Assembly (NCBI RefSeq): GCF_036250695.1
Contig: NZ_CP109427.1
Span: 6,386,001 to 6,450,000 of the forward strand
Source of the DNA: Streptomyces sp. NBC_01497
GTDB lineage: Bacteria > Actinomycetota > Actinomycetes > Streptomycetales > Streptomycetaceae
Direction: 5' to 3'
Length of the DNA: 64,000 nt
Shown piece by piece: positions 51,184-59,404 of this stretch (its first letter is position 1; each line of letters starts with the position of its first letter). The position numbers and the translations under genes are program-made. The notes beneath the pieces are model-generated. The model saw only the letters and a list, made by a program, of their open reading frames with translations. It was not told where the DNA came from and did no database searches.

Positions 51184-52203
51184 TCAGGCCTCCGCGGCCG
51201 GCGGCGTCGCGGGGGGCGGGACCGTCCCCGCCACGGGCGTCACGTCCCGCAGGAGCTGGGTGAACGCGGCCTCATCCACCACGGGCGTCCCGAACGCGGC
51301 GGCCTTGACCACCTTCGAGGTGAGCGCGCCGGGATCGTTCGTGACGAGCAGGCTGGTCAGCCGCGACACGCTCGTCGCCACGTGGAGGCCGGCCTCCACG
51401 GCGCGGTCCTCCAGGAGTTCACGGTCGATCGACGTGTCCCCGGAGAACGCCACCCGCATGCCCTGCGTCAGGGTCCCGCCCGGCTCGTAGCGCCCCGGAT
51501 TGGGGTACGGACACGCGGGACGTCTGCGCGAGGCGCGCCAACTGGCCGGGCGGTACGCGTGAGCGCCCGACGGCTGGTAGCCCACCCGCGGCCCGGCCGG
51601 ACCGTCCGACCACTCCGTCAGCGGACGGCACTCCAGCAGCGGCAGCCGCACGCCGCCCCGCGCCGCCGCCACGAGGCTCGGCCTGAACGCCTCGGCCAGC
51701 ACCCGCGCGTCGTCCAGCGCGTGGTGCGCGTGCCGCTGGACCACACCGAAGTGGGCCGCCAGCGACTCCAGTTTGTGGTTGGGCAGCGGGAGCGCCAGTT
51801 CCTTGGAGAGCGCGATGGTGCACAACCGCTGCCGGGTCGGGGCCGTCAGCCGCGCACGGGCGTACTCCCGGGAGATCATCGACCAGTCGAAGATCGCGTT
51901 GTGCGCGACGAGCACGCGGCCTTCGAGCCGGGCCGCGAACTCCTCGGCGATGTCCGGGAAAAGAGGCGCGGCCTCCAGCACGTCGCTCGTCAGACCGTGG
52001 ATCCACACGGGGCCCGGATCGCGCTCCGGGTTGACGAGGGTGTACCAGTGGTCCTCGACCTCGCCGCGGGCGTCGAGCCGGTAGACGGCAGCAGAGATTA
52101 TCCGGTCGTCCCTGGCGAGACCGGTGGTCTCCACGTCGACGACCGCGTACCCCTCGGGATACGCGGCCGGCCATGGCGCTGCTGTCGTACGGTCGTCGAG
52201 CAT
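51184..52203 (-). CDS. DEDDh-type 3'-5' exonuclease with C-terminal BRCT domain
   Basis: 339 residues. The exonuclease domain (about 15-185) has the DEDDh residues: DxE in 'AVVDVETTGL', Asp in 'VLVAHNAIFDWSM', and His...Asp in 'HHALDDARVLAEAF'. A BRCT domain (about 245-325) follows, 'MRVAFSGDTSIDRELLEDRA', as in DNA polymerase III epsilon-like proteins of actinobacteria. It probably takes part in DNA repair or proofreading independent of the main polymerase. ATG 52203 is preferred; the longer frame upstream overlaps the divergent VIT1 gene. Confidence 0.9.
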   Translation of the reverse strand: MLDDRTTAAPWPAAYPEGYAVVDVETTGLARDDRIISAAVYRLDARGEVEDHWYTLVNPERDPGPVWIHGLTSDVLEAAPLFPDIAEEFAARLEGRVLVAHNAIFDWSMISREYARARLTAPTRQRLCTIALSKELALPLPNHKLESLAAHFGVVQRHAHHALDDARVLAEAFRPSLVAAARGGVRLPLLECRPLTEWSDGPAGPRVGYQPSGAHAYRPASWRASRRRPACPYPNPGRYEPGGTLTQGMRVAFSGDTSIDRELLEDRAVEAGLHVATSVSRLTSLLVTNDPGALTSKVVKAAAFGTPVVDEAAFTQLLRDVTPVAGTVPPPATPPAAEA

Positions 52204-52344
52204 GGTCACAGAGGATACGGGCCCGGACTGACAGCGCCGAGTCCGCCCGTACCCCGCACCCCGCCCGGTATGTCCGCAGCGCCCGTACTCCCTCGGCCCG
52301 CACGCCGGACCAGGAGACCGCGCCGGGGATGAGAGGCTCCCGCA

Positions 52345-53178
52345 GTGACGAACACGAACACGGCGCAGGGCGATTCGCCCGACGACCCGCGCGACGGGCG
52401 GCGCCGGCCGCGCGGCGGGCGCGACGAGACGCACGGTCCCCGGGGTGCCGCGCCGGCCGCGGGCCGCGGGGACGGCGGGCACGACGAGCCGCACGGCGAG
52501 GCGCTCGGCTCGCGGCTCAACTGGCTGCGGGCTGCGGTGCTCGGTGCCAACGACGGGATCGTCTCCACGGCCGGCATCGTGGTAGGCGTCGCCGGCGCGA
52601 CCCAGTCGCGCGAGGTCCTGCTGACGGCGGGTCTCGCCGGACTCCTCGCCGGATCGATGTCGATGGCAGCCGGGGAGTACGTGTCGGTCTCCACGCAGCG
52701 CGACTCGCAGAAGGCCGCCCTCGCGGTCGAGCGACGTGAGCTGCGCGAGCAGCCGGAGGAGGAACTCGCCGAGCTGGCGGGCCTGCTGAGGGGGCGTGGC
52801 CTGTCCGAGGAGGTGGCCAGGGAGGCCGCGGAACAGCTCACCCGCCGGGACGCGCTGCGCGCCCACGCCAGCGAGGAACTCGGCATCGACCCCGACGCGC
52901 TCACGAACCCCTGGCACGCGGCGGGCGCGAGCTTCCTCGCCTTCACGGTGGGCGCGCTGCTGCCGCTGCTCGCCATCGTGCTGCCGCCGCAGTCCTGGCG
53001 GCTGGCCGTGACGGTCGCCTCGGTACTCGCCGCGCTCTCGGTGACGGGCTGGGGCAGCGCGCGCCTCGGCGCGGCCCCCGTCGGCCGGGCACTGCTGCGG
53101 AACATGGGCGGCGGGGCGATCGCGATGGCCGTCACCTACGCGGCCGGCGCCCTGCTGGGCGCGGCGGGGGTCGGCTGA
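52345..53178 (+). CDS. VIT1/CCC1-family iron/manganese transporter
   Basis: 277 residues. A hydrophilic Arg/Gly-rich N terminus of about 55 residues precedes five membrane segments, with the family motifs 'VLGANDGIVSTAGIVVGVAGA' and 'AGLLAGSMSMAAGEYVSVSTQ'. A helical cytoplasmic metal-binding domain sits between helices 2 and 3 (about 110-190, Glu-rich). It should export Fe2+/Mn2+ from the cytoplasm. GTG 52345 has GAGAGG 9 nt upstream. It is divergent from the exonuclease gene, 141 bp apart. Confidence 0.9.
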   Translation: MTNTNTAQGDSPDDPRDGRRRPRGGRDETHGPRGAAPAAGRGDGGHDEPHGEALGSRLNWLRAAVLGANDGIVSTAGIVVGVAGATQSREVLLTAGLAGLLAGSMSMAAGEYVSVSTQRDSQKAALAVERRELREQPEEELAELAGLLRGRGLSEEVAREAAEQLTRRDALRAHASEELGIDPDALTNPWHAAGASFLAFTVGALLPLLAIVLPPQSWRLAVTVASVLAALSVTGWGSARLGAAPVGRALLRNMGGGAIAMAVTYAAGALLGAAGVG

Positions 53179-53468
53179 GCCCGCGCCGGTCCGGGTCGCA
53201 CGCCCCGGCCCGAGATCCCCGGGCCCGTCCCGTCATACTCCCGGCAGCCCGTCCCACCGCACCCCGCCCTGCCCCGCCCACCCGGGCTCGCGATGCGGCT
53301 TCCCGCGCCCCGGAGCACCGCGTGACGAGGGCGCGGAGCCCGCGCCGGCACTGGCGTAACGTGATGGTCGTTCGAAGAGTATCGATCACGTCGACCCTGC
53401 CCGCTCACCCCCTGCCGGCGGCGCGACCGTGCCCGATCACGCCGTACCAGCAGCGAGGAATCACCGCG

Positions 53469-54518
53469 ATGCGCGCCACCGTCATCAACGCCCCGTACGA
53501 GATCCGGGTGGAAGACGTACCCGACCCGGTCGTCCGGCAGCCCACCGACGTCGTGGTGCGTGTCCTGCGCGCCTGTATCTGCGGCAGCGACCTGTGGCCG
53601 TACCGCGGTGAGGTGGCGAACAAGCCCCGGCCCGGGCAGCGCATCGGGCACGAGTTCCTCGGCGTGGTCGCCGAGGTCGGTTCCGAGGTGACCGGTTTCA
53701 CGGTCGGTGACCTGGCTGTCGCCCCCTTCATGTACTCGGACGGGGTCTGCGCGTACTGCCGGGAGGGCCTGCAGACGTCCTGCGTGCACGGAGGCGGCTG
53801 GGGCGGCTTCGACCACGACGGCGGCCAGGGCGAGGCCGTACGCGTCCCCCACGCCGACGGGACCCTCGTCAAGCTGCCCGCGGAGGCCGTCTCCGACGAC
53901 CGGATGCTCGCCTCGTTCCTCACGCTCTCCGACGTGATGGGCACCGGACACCACGCCGCCGTGGGCGCGGACGTGCGGACCGGCGGGACCGTCGCGGTCG
54001 TGGGCGACGGAGCGGTGGGCCTGTGCGGCGTCCTCGCGGCCAAGCGGCTCGGTGCCGAGCAGATCATCATCCTGGGCCGGCATACCGTACGGACCGATAT
54101 CGCCCGGTCGTTCGGCGCGACCGACGTCGTGGCCCAACGCGGCGACGAGGCCGTGGAGGCCGTGCGCGAGCTGACGAAGGGCCAGGGCGCGCACTCCGTC
54201 ATCGAGGCCGTCGGCACCGAGCAGTCCATGTCCACGGCGCTGCGGATCACCCGCCCCGGCGGCTCCGTCGGCTACGTCGGCGCTCCGCACGGCAGCGGCG
54301 ACGGCGTCGACCTGCGCCACCTGTTCGACCGCAACATCGGCCTGCGCGGCGGTATCGCGCCGGTGCGCCAGTACCTGCCCGAACTGCTGGCGGACGTCGT
54401 GAGCGGCGCGATCGACCCGTCACCCGTCTTCGACCTGAGCATCGGGCTCGACGAGGTGGCGGACGGCTACCGGGCCATGAACGACCGCACCGCGCTGAAG
54501 GTCCTCATCGCGTTCTGA
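53469..54518 (+). CDS. Zinc-dependent alcohol dehydrogenase (MDR family)
   Basis: 349 residues. The catalytic zinc site is visible as Cys in 'ACICGSDLW' and His-Glu in 'RIGHEFLG'; the NAD(P) fold has 'VGDGAVGLCGVLAAKRLG'. The structural zinc lobe reads 'SDGVCAYCREGLQTSC': only three of the four cysteines are present, with Asp at the first position, a change seen in one subgroup of this family. ATG 53469 has GAGGA upstream; earlier in-frame starts lie in the promoter region. The substrate is unknown. Confidence 0.88.
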   Translation: MRATVINAPYEIRVEDVPDPVVRQPTDVVVRVLRACICGSDLWPYRGEVANKPRPGQRIGHEFLGVVAEVGSEVTGFTVGDLAVAPFMYSDGVCAYCREGLQTSCVHGGGWGGFDHDGGQGEAVRVPHADGTLVKLPAEAVSDDRMLASFLTLSDVMGTGHHAAVGADVRTGGTVAVVGDGAVGLCGVLAAKRLGAEQIIILGRHTVRTDIARSFGATDVVAQRGDEAVEAVRELTKGQGAHSVIEAVGTEQSMSTALRITRPGGSVGYVGAPHGSGDGVDLRHLFDRNIGLRGGIAPVRQYLPELLADVVSGAIDPSPVFDLSIGLDEVADGYRAMNDRTALKVLIAF

Positions 54519-54924
54519 ACCGGTGGGCCGTCCCGCCCGCGCGGCTGCGCGGCGGGGCGGCCATCCGGCGCGCCGGAGCGGTGCGGGGGCGCCGGGGCGC
54601 GGGCGAGGTGGCCTCGGGCACGGACGAGGAGCGCGAGGGCCCACGGTGCCCCGAGTTCCCGGCCTGCGGGACCGAGCTGGACGAGGCACGCCGTGCCGTT
54701 GTGTTCGTGATCTGAGATGACGTGTGTGACGAAGGAGCCCGTTCCGCTCCTGAGCGCCCGTCAGTCCCCTTCGGCAGAAGAGGCACGCGCCGGCCGCGCA
54801 CGCCCGGGGTCGTAGGGTCCTACGACCGGGCCGCGAGGACCCTCGGAGCAATCGGCCCCGGCCGATGTCCGGGCTCTGACGTAGGCTCGAAGAGGTCGGA
54901 TCGGCGATATCAGGAGGCGGCACA
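54519..54924. other. Gene-free stretch before moaA
   Basis: About 400 bp, no credible gene. The left 200 bp are very G+C-rich. A 16-bp inverted repeat (ATCGGCC and GGCCGAT, 54851-54866) lies just before a possible -10 TAGGCT (54882-54887) and could be the moaA promoter with an operator at the -35 position. Confidence 0.4.
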
Positions 54925-55914
54925 GTGCTCATCGACACGTATGGCCGGGTTGCCACCGACCTGCGGGTCTCGCTCACGGACCGGTGCAACCTGCGGTGCT
55001 CCTACTGCATGCCGGAAGAGGGTCTGCAGTGGCTGGCGAAGCCGGACCTGCTCACCGATGACGAGATCGTCCGCCTCATACGGGTGGCGGTGACCACCCT
55101 CGGTATCACCGAGGTCCGCTTCACCGGCGGGGAACCCCTGCTCAGGCCCGGTCTGGTCGGCATCGTCGAACGGGTCGCGGCGCTCGGTCAGCGTCCGCGG
55201 ATGTCCCTCACGACCAACGGCATAGGCCTGAAACGTACGGCCGAGGCGCTGAAATCGGCCGGTCTCGACCGGGTCAACGTCTCCCTCGACACCCTCCGCC
55301 CGGAGGTCTTCAAGACCCTCACGCGCCGCGACCGGCACGCGGACGTCCTCGCGGGCCTCGATGCCGCCCACGCCGCGGGGCTCGTCCCCGTCAAGGTCAA
55401 CACGGTGCTGATGCCGGGGCTCAACGACGACGAGGCCCCCGAGCTGCTGGCCTGGGCCGTCGAGCGGGGCTACGAGCTCCGCTTCATCGAGCAGATGCCG
55501 CTCGACGCGCAGCACGGCTGGAAGCGCGAGGGCATGATCACCGCGCAGGACATCCTCACCTCGCTGCGTGCGCGCTTCACCCTGACACCCGAGGGTGAGG
55601 AGGAGCGCGGTGCCGCGCCCGCCGAGCGCTGGATCGTGGACGGGGGCCCGCACCGCGTCGGTGTCATCGGCTCGGTGACCCGCCCGTTCTGCGCGGCCTG
55701 CGACCGTACGCGTCTCACGGCCGACGGCCAGGTGCGGACCTGCCTGTTCGCGACGGAGGAGACCGACCTGCGCGCCGCGCTGCGCTCCGGCGCGGAGGAC
55801 GAGGACATCGCGCGGATCTGGCGGCTCGCCATGTGGGGCAAGAAGGCGGGTTCGGGTCTCGACGACCCGTCCTTCCTGCAGCCGTCGCGGCCGATGTCGG
55901 CCATCGGAGGCTGA
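54925..55914 (+). CDS. moaA: GTP 3',8-cyclase (molybdenum cofactor synthesis)
   Basis: A 329-residue radical SAM enzyme that, with MoaC, turns GTP into cyclic pyranopterin monophosphate. The N-terminal cluster motif is Cys21/25/28 in 'CNLRCSYC' and the C-terminal [4Fe-4S] cysteines are in 'FCAACDRTRLTADGQVRTCLF'. The C-terminal 'GG' needed for activity ends the protein (..MSAIGG). The start is GTG 54925 with GGAGG upstream. It is monocistronic here; other moa genes are elsewhere. Confidence 0.96.
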   Translation: MLIDTYGRVATDLRVSLTDRCNLRCSYCMPEEGLQWLAKPDLLTDDEIVRLIRVAVTTLGITEVRFTGGEPLLRPGLVGIVERVAALGQRPRMSLTTNGIGLKRTAEALKSAGLDRVNVSLDTLRPEVFKTLTRRDRHADVLAGLDAAHAAGLVPVKVNTVLMPGLNDDEAPELLAWAVERGYELRFIEQMPLDAQHGWKREGMITAQDILTSLRARFTLTPEGEEERGAAPAERWIVDGGPHRVGVIGSVTRPFCAACDRTRLTADGQVRTCLFATEETDLRAALRSGAEDEDIARIWRLAMWGKKAGSGLDDPSFLQPSRPMSAIGG

Positions 55915-55949
55915 GCGCGGGGGCCCGCCGGGCCCTCCCGGGGTACGCC

Positions 55950-56210
55950 TCAGGCGCCGGGCGCCTGCCCGCCCGCCTCCGGGCGCGCCGCGCCGCCGCC
56001 CGCCTCCCATTGCGCGAGGGGCACCACGTCCTTGAGGAACCCCCGGACGCCGAGGAACGCCGACAGGTGCTCACGGTGCTCGTCGCACGCCGACCAGGTC
56101 TTGCGCCGGTCCGGCGTGTGCAGTTTCGGGTTGTTCCAGGCGAGCACCCAGACGGCGGGTGCCTGGCAGCCCTTGGCGGAACAGACGGGTGTGGGGTGGT
56201 CTGCGGACAT
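55950..56210 (-). CDS. Small conserved protein with possible zinc-binding cysteines
   Basis: 86 residues with 'VCSAKGCQAPAVWVLAWNNPKLH' and 'WSACDEHREHL', a C-x4-C plus C-x2-H arrangement that could hold a metal. It then continues with a conserved stretch 'FLGVRGFLKDVVPLAQWE' and a Gly/Ala-rich tail. ATG 56210 is chosen; a GTG just before is possible. It is common in Streptomyces as a hypothetical protein. No function known to me. It converges on moaA with a 35-bp gap. Confidence 0.72.
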   Translation of the reverse strand: MSADHPTPVCSAKGCQAPAVWVLAWNNPKLHTPDRRKTWSACDEHREHLSAFLGVRGFLKDVVPLAQWEAGGGAARPEAGGQAPGA

Positions 56211-56381
56211 CACACCGTCAGCCTAGGCCCCGCGCGAAGCCGGGATGCGGGTGGCGTGCCGCGGCGGACCGTTCCGGGCCGGTGATCAACGGCGAGTGAC
56301 GACGCAAGCCCGGGAAGGGTCACGAGGGACCGGGGGAGGCCGCGAAAGGTGAGAGGGGAACCGTGAAAGACGGTGAAAGGC

Positions 56382-56531
56382 ATGAAAGACAAACGACGCC
56401 GAGCAGCCACGGGGGGAGCTGCCCGGCGTCGGTCCGTCGCTCCGACGGGGGATGCGGAGCGCCTGGGAAGTATGTCACGCGGTTCGCATCCGCCGGAGGT
56501 GAACCGCGTGATTGATCTGAGCTTTTCCTGA
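56382..56531 (+). CDS. Candidate 49-residue ORF in the DUF3099 downstream region
   Basis: ATG 56382 opens a 49-codon frame rich in Arg, beginning MKDKRRRAATGG and ending PPEVNRVIDLSFS. Upstream is a purine-rich stretch (GGTGAAAGG) that could help initiation but is too close to be a normal site. Third positions are less G/C-rich than in known genes here. The frame overlaps two hairpins (56395-56430, 56475-56511) that may be terminators for the DUF3099 gene. Either it is a small real gene or a chance frame over structured RNA. Confidence 0.3.
   Translation: MKDKRRRAATGGAARRRSVAPTGDAERLGSMSRGSHPPEVNRVIDLSFS
56395..56430. terminator. Hairpin in the moaA-DUF3099 gap
   Basis: A stem of 7+5 bp with one A/C mismatch (56395-56407 with 56418-56430) and a 10-nt loop. 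Possible terminator for the leftward DUF3099 transcript or an RNA structure of the overlapping candidate ORF. Confidence 0.45.
56475..56511 (-). terminator. 11-bp inverted repeat after the DUF3099 gene
   Basis: Perfect arms TCACGCGGTTC (56475-56485) and GAACCGCGTGA (56501-56511) with a 15-nt spacer, 46 bp after the DUF3099 stop codon. Terminator or operator. Confidence 0.5.
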
Positions 56532-56556
56532 CCTTGGCGAAGCCCTGACGGACGCG

Positions 56557-57024
56557 TCAGACCCGGTCGCCCCGGCGCCGGGCACGGCTCTCATCAGTCA
56601 CTTCGTCCTCGGCCACCGGTCCCTGCGGCCCTCCAGGGGGCGGCGCCGTCGAGCCCGCCTCCGAGCCCTGACCGGACCGTCGTGCGCCCTCGGCGCCCTC
56701 GTCTGCTGAGGGGGCGGCCGCCGGGGATCCGGCGGTGATCATCGGCCGCGTCGGAGTGGGTACGAAGGTCGACGGGAGCGACCTCACGTTCTCCCGGCCG
56801 GCGTTCGCGATCACCACGGCCACGTACGGCAGCAGCAGCCCCACGGCCAGGGCCGCCACCGCCACGGGCCGTTCGACGTTCCACAGGACCACGGTCAGGA
56901 TCACGGCGATCGTGCGGATCCCCATGGAGATCACATAGCGCCGCTGCCTGCCCCGGACGTCCTCCTGGAGGCCCGTGCGGGCCCCGGTGATCCGGAAGAC
57001 TCCGTTGTCATTTCGCTTCCGCAT
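56557..57024 (-). CDS. DUF3099 membrane protein
   Basis: 155 residues. The N-terminal DUF3099 signature 'VFRITGARTGLQEDVRGRQRRYVISMGIRT' is followed by two hydrophobic helices (about 33-50 and 55-75), then a Pro/Ala/Gly-rich disordered tail. ATG 57024 is preferred to the GTG one codon upstream; there is no strong ribosome site, so initiation may be leaderless. It is an actinobacterial small membrane protein of unknown function, divergent from the GlsB-like gene with 264 bp between. Confidence 0.85.
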   Translation of the reverse strand: MRKRNDNGVFRITGARTGLQEDVRGRQRRYVISMGIRTIAVILTVVLWNVERPVAVAALAVGLLLPYVAVVIANAGRENVRSLPSTFVPTPTRPMITAGSPAAAPSADEGAEGARRSGQGSEAGSTAPPPGGPQGPVAEDEVTDESRARRRGDRV

Positions 57025-57137
57025 CACAGTCCATCACCCGATTCATGGTCGGACCCGCCCCGGTCCTGACGCTCCTCACGGTACGCCGGGTGACCGTGCC
57101 CTTCGAGACCGGGGCGCACCCGAATGCCACGAAAACG

Positions 57138-57163
57138 CCGTATCCGGCCGCGGCCGGATACGG
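57138..57163. promoter_or_regulatory. 26-bp perfect palindrome between DUF3099 and glsB-like genes
   Basis: A perfect inverted repeat with no spacer, centred between 57150 and 57151 and built around CCGGCCGCGGCCGG, flanked by CGTAT/ATACG. It lies in the divergent intergenic region, 114 bp from one start and 126 bp from the other. Candidate operator or RNA hairpin. Confidence 0.45.
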
Positions 57164-57288
57164 GGTCCGGACGCGACAGGACGTCGTCTCCCGCCGTCCC
57201 GCGTACGGGCCTTCCGGCATGCGGGGCGTGCGGCGCCGACAGACACTGGCCCTGCGATGCGCGCACCGCGCCGCAGGAGGAGACCGCC

Positions 57289-57567
57289 GTGAACTGGTTG
57301 TGGATCATCATCGTGGGCCTGGTCCTCGGCCTGGTGGCCAGGGCGATCATCCCGGGCAAGCAGTCCATCCCGATCTGGCTGACGGTCATCTGCGGCATTC
57401 TCGGCAGCATCCTCGGCAACGCGGCCTCCGGATGGCTCGGCGTCGCCGACACCAAGGGCGTCGACTGGACGCGCCATGTGCTCCAACTGGCGGGCGCCGT
57501 CCTCATCGTGTTCGTGGGGGACGTCGTCTGGGCCACTGTCCGGGGCAAACGCCGCGACCGCATCTGA
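57289..57567 (+). CDS. GlsB/YeaQ/YmgE family stress response membrane protein
   Basis: 92 residues with three membrane segments and the family's Gly-rich pattern 'LGLVARAIIPGKQSIPIWLTVICGILGSILGN'. The start is GTG 57289, with GGAGGAG at ideal spacing; the upstream in-frame region lacks coding character. These small membrane proteins are induced by envelope or acid stress in several bacteria, which fits with the Asp23/AmaP (Gls24-type) genes 7 kb away, although they are not linked in one operon. Ends at a shared terminator with tyrS. Confidence 0.88.
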   Translation: MNWLWIIIVGLVLGLVARAIIPGKQSIPIWLTVICGILGSILGNAASGWLGVADTKGVDWTRHVLQLAGAVLIVFVGDVVWATVRGKRRDRI

Positions 57568-57764
57568 CGGGCCGTTCCCGAACGGCGGGGCCGCCAGGGG
57601 CCGAGCGGGCATCCGGAGCGGACAACCGGGCCGGAGTGAACAGGGGCAGTGGACAGCGGCGCCGGAGAACGGCGGAACAGCGGCGCCGGAGAACGGCAGG
57701 ACAACGCCGGCGGCCGACGTCAGAACGGCGGCAGCGGACAACGACGGCGAACGAGGGCGGCGCA

Positions 57765-57802
57765 CGACGGCAGGGGCCCACCGAAGCGGGCCCCTGCCGT
57801 CG
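57765..57802. terminator. Bidirectional terminator between glsB-like gene and tyrS
   Basis: A perfect 15-bp stem (57765-57779 with 57788-57802) with an 8-nt loop, between converging genes and 31 bp from the tyrS stop. The preceding 200 bp contain two copies of a 21-bp direct repeat (57653-57673 and 57677-57697). Confidence 0.82.
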
Positions 57803-57832
57803 CGCCGTGTCGTCCCCCGCGCGGGGGACGGG

Positions 57833-59107
57833 TCAGGCGCCGGTGACCTCGACGGCCGCCAGGTTCCTCTTGCCCCTGCGCAGCACCAGCCACCGCCCGT
57901 GCAGCAGATCCTCCGCGCCGGGTACCGCCTCCGCGTCCACGACCTTCTCGTTGTTCACGTACGCCCCGCCCTCCTTGACCGTGCGCCGCGCGGCCGACTT
58001 GCTCGGCGCGAGCCCGGTCTCGGCGAACAGGTCGGCGAGCGGCGCCGGGGCGGCGACCGTCGCCGACGGCAGCTCGGCGAGCGCCGCGCGCAGCGTCGCC
58101 TCGTCCAGCTCCGCCAGGTCGCCCTGTCCGAACAGCGCCTTCGACGCGGCGATCGCCGCCGCGCACTGCTCGGCGCCGTGCACCAGTGTCGTCAGCTCCT
58201 CGGCGAGGGCACGCTGCGCGGCCCGCGCCTGCGGGCGCTCGGCGGTCTGCCGCTCCAGTTCCTCCAGCTCCTGGCGGGAGGCGAAGCTGAAGATCCGGGC
58301 GAACCGGGAGATGTCCCGGTCGTCCGTGTTGAGCCAGAACTGGTAGAAGGCGTAAGGCGAGTACATCTCCGGGTCGAGCCAGATGGCGCCGCCCTCGGTC
58401 TTGCCGAACTTCGTACCGTCCGCCTTGGTCAGCAGCGGCGTCGCGAGCGCGTGCACGGATTCGCCCTCGACCCGGTGGATCAGGTCGATGCCGGCCGTCA
58501 GGTTGCCCCACTGGTCGCTGCCGCCGGTCTGCATGGTGCAGCCGTACTGCTGGTACAGCTTCAGGAAGTCCATGCCCTGCAGGATCTGGTAGCTGAACTC
58601 CGTGTAGCTGATGCCCTGGTCGGAGTTGAGGCGGCGCGACACCGCCTCCTTCGCGATCATCTTGTTGACCCGGAAGTACTTGCCGATGTCCCGCAGGAAC
58701 TCGATCGCGGACAGCCCGGACGTCCAGTCGAGGTTGTTGACGACGATCGCCGCGTTCGGCCCCTCGAAGGAGAAGTACGGCTGCAGCTGCCGCTGGAACC
58801 TGCCCACCCACTCGGCGACGACCTCCGGCGCGTTCAGCGTGCGCTCCGAGGTCGGCTTCGGGTCGCCGATGAGTCCGGTCGCGCCGCCGACCAGGGCCAG
58901 CGGGCGGTGGCCCGCCTGCTGGAGGCGGCGGACGGTGAGGATCTGCACGAGGTTGCCCAGGTGCATGCTCGGCGCGGTCGGGTCGAAGCCCACATAGACC
59001 GTGACGGGACCGTCCGCGAACGCCTTGCGCAGTGCGTCCTCGTCAGTGGACACGGCGATCAGGCCGCGCCACTGCAGGTCGTCGACGATGTCCGTCACGG
59101 TGCTCAT
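57833..59107 (-). CDS. tyrS: Tyrosyl-tRNA synthetase
   Basis: 424 residues, class I synthetase. HIGH-like motif 'PTAPSMHLGNL', tyrosine pocket region 'YQILQGMDFLKL', 'GGSDQWGNLTAGIDL', and the KMSKS-like 'KADGTKFGKTEGG'. A C-terminal S4 RNA-binding domain (about 355-420, 'APSKSAARRTVKEGGAYVNN') binds tRNA. ATG 59107. No T-box leader is apparent upstream. Housekeeping gene. Confidence 0.97.
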   Translation of the reverse strand: MSTVTDIVDDLQWRGLIAVSTDEDALRKAFADGPVTVYVGFDPTAPSMHLGNLVQILTVRRLQQAGHRPLALVGGATGLIGDPKPTSERTLNAPEVVAEWVGRFQRQLQPYFSFEGPNAAIVVNNLDWTSGLSAIEFLRDIGKYFRVNKMIAKEAVSRRLNSDQGISYTEFSYQILQGMDFLKLYQQYGCTMQTGGSDQWGNLTAGIDLIHRVEGESVHALATPLLTKADGTKFGKTEGGAIWLDPEMYSPYAFYQFWLNTDDRDISRFARIFSFASRQELEELERQTAERPQARAAQRALAEELTTLVHGAEQCAAAIAASKALFGQGDLAELDEATLRAALAELPSATVAAPAPLADLFAETGLAPSKSAARRTVKEGGAYVNNEKVVDAEAVPGAEDLLHGRWLVLRRGKRNLAAVEVTGA

Positions 59108-59280
59108 GTCTCCTCGTGGAAGGGGCTCGCCGTCCCCCGCGGCGGTACCCGGGGCGGCCGGAAGTTCTGAAAGCAGTCTAGGGGTGCCTCTCGGACACCT
59201 CCGCCGCTCCCGCCCACCGGTGACCGGGCGCGACGGCGGAGGGACGGACGGCGACCCGACCGGCGGTGGCCGTAGGCGCC

Positions 59281-59340
59281 CGGACCGGAGACGCCAGGAC
59301 CGGAGCCGACCGGACCGGAGGCGCCAGGACCGGAGCCTGC
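59281..59340. repeat. 30-bp tandem duplication
   Basis: Two adjacent copies (59281-59310 and 59311-59340) of a unit beginning CGGACCGGAG, differing at three positions, in the gap between tyrS and the TldE gene. Confidence 0.85.
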
Positions 59341-59404
59341 CGTGGACGACCGCCTGTCCCGCGCCGGCGCGGCCGGAACCGGGCGGAAGCGTCCGCCGGG
59401 CGCC

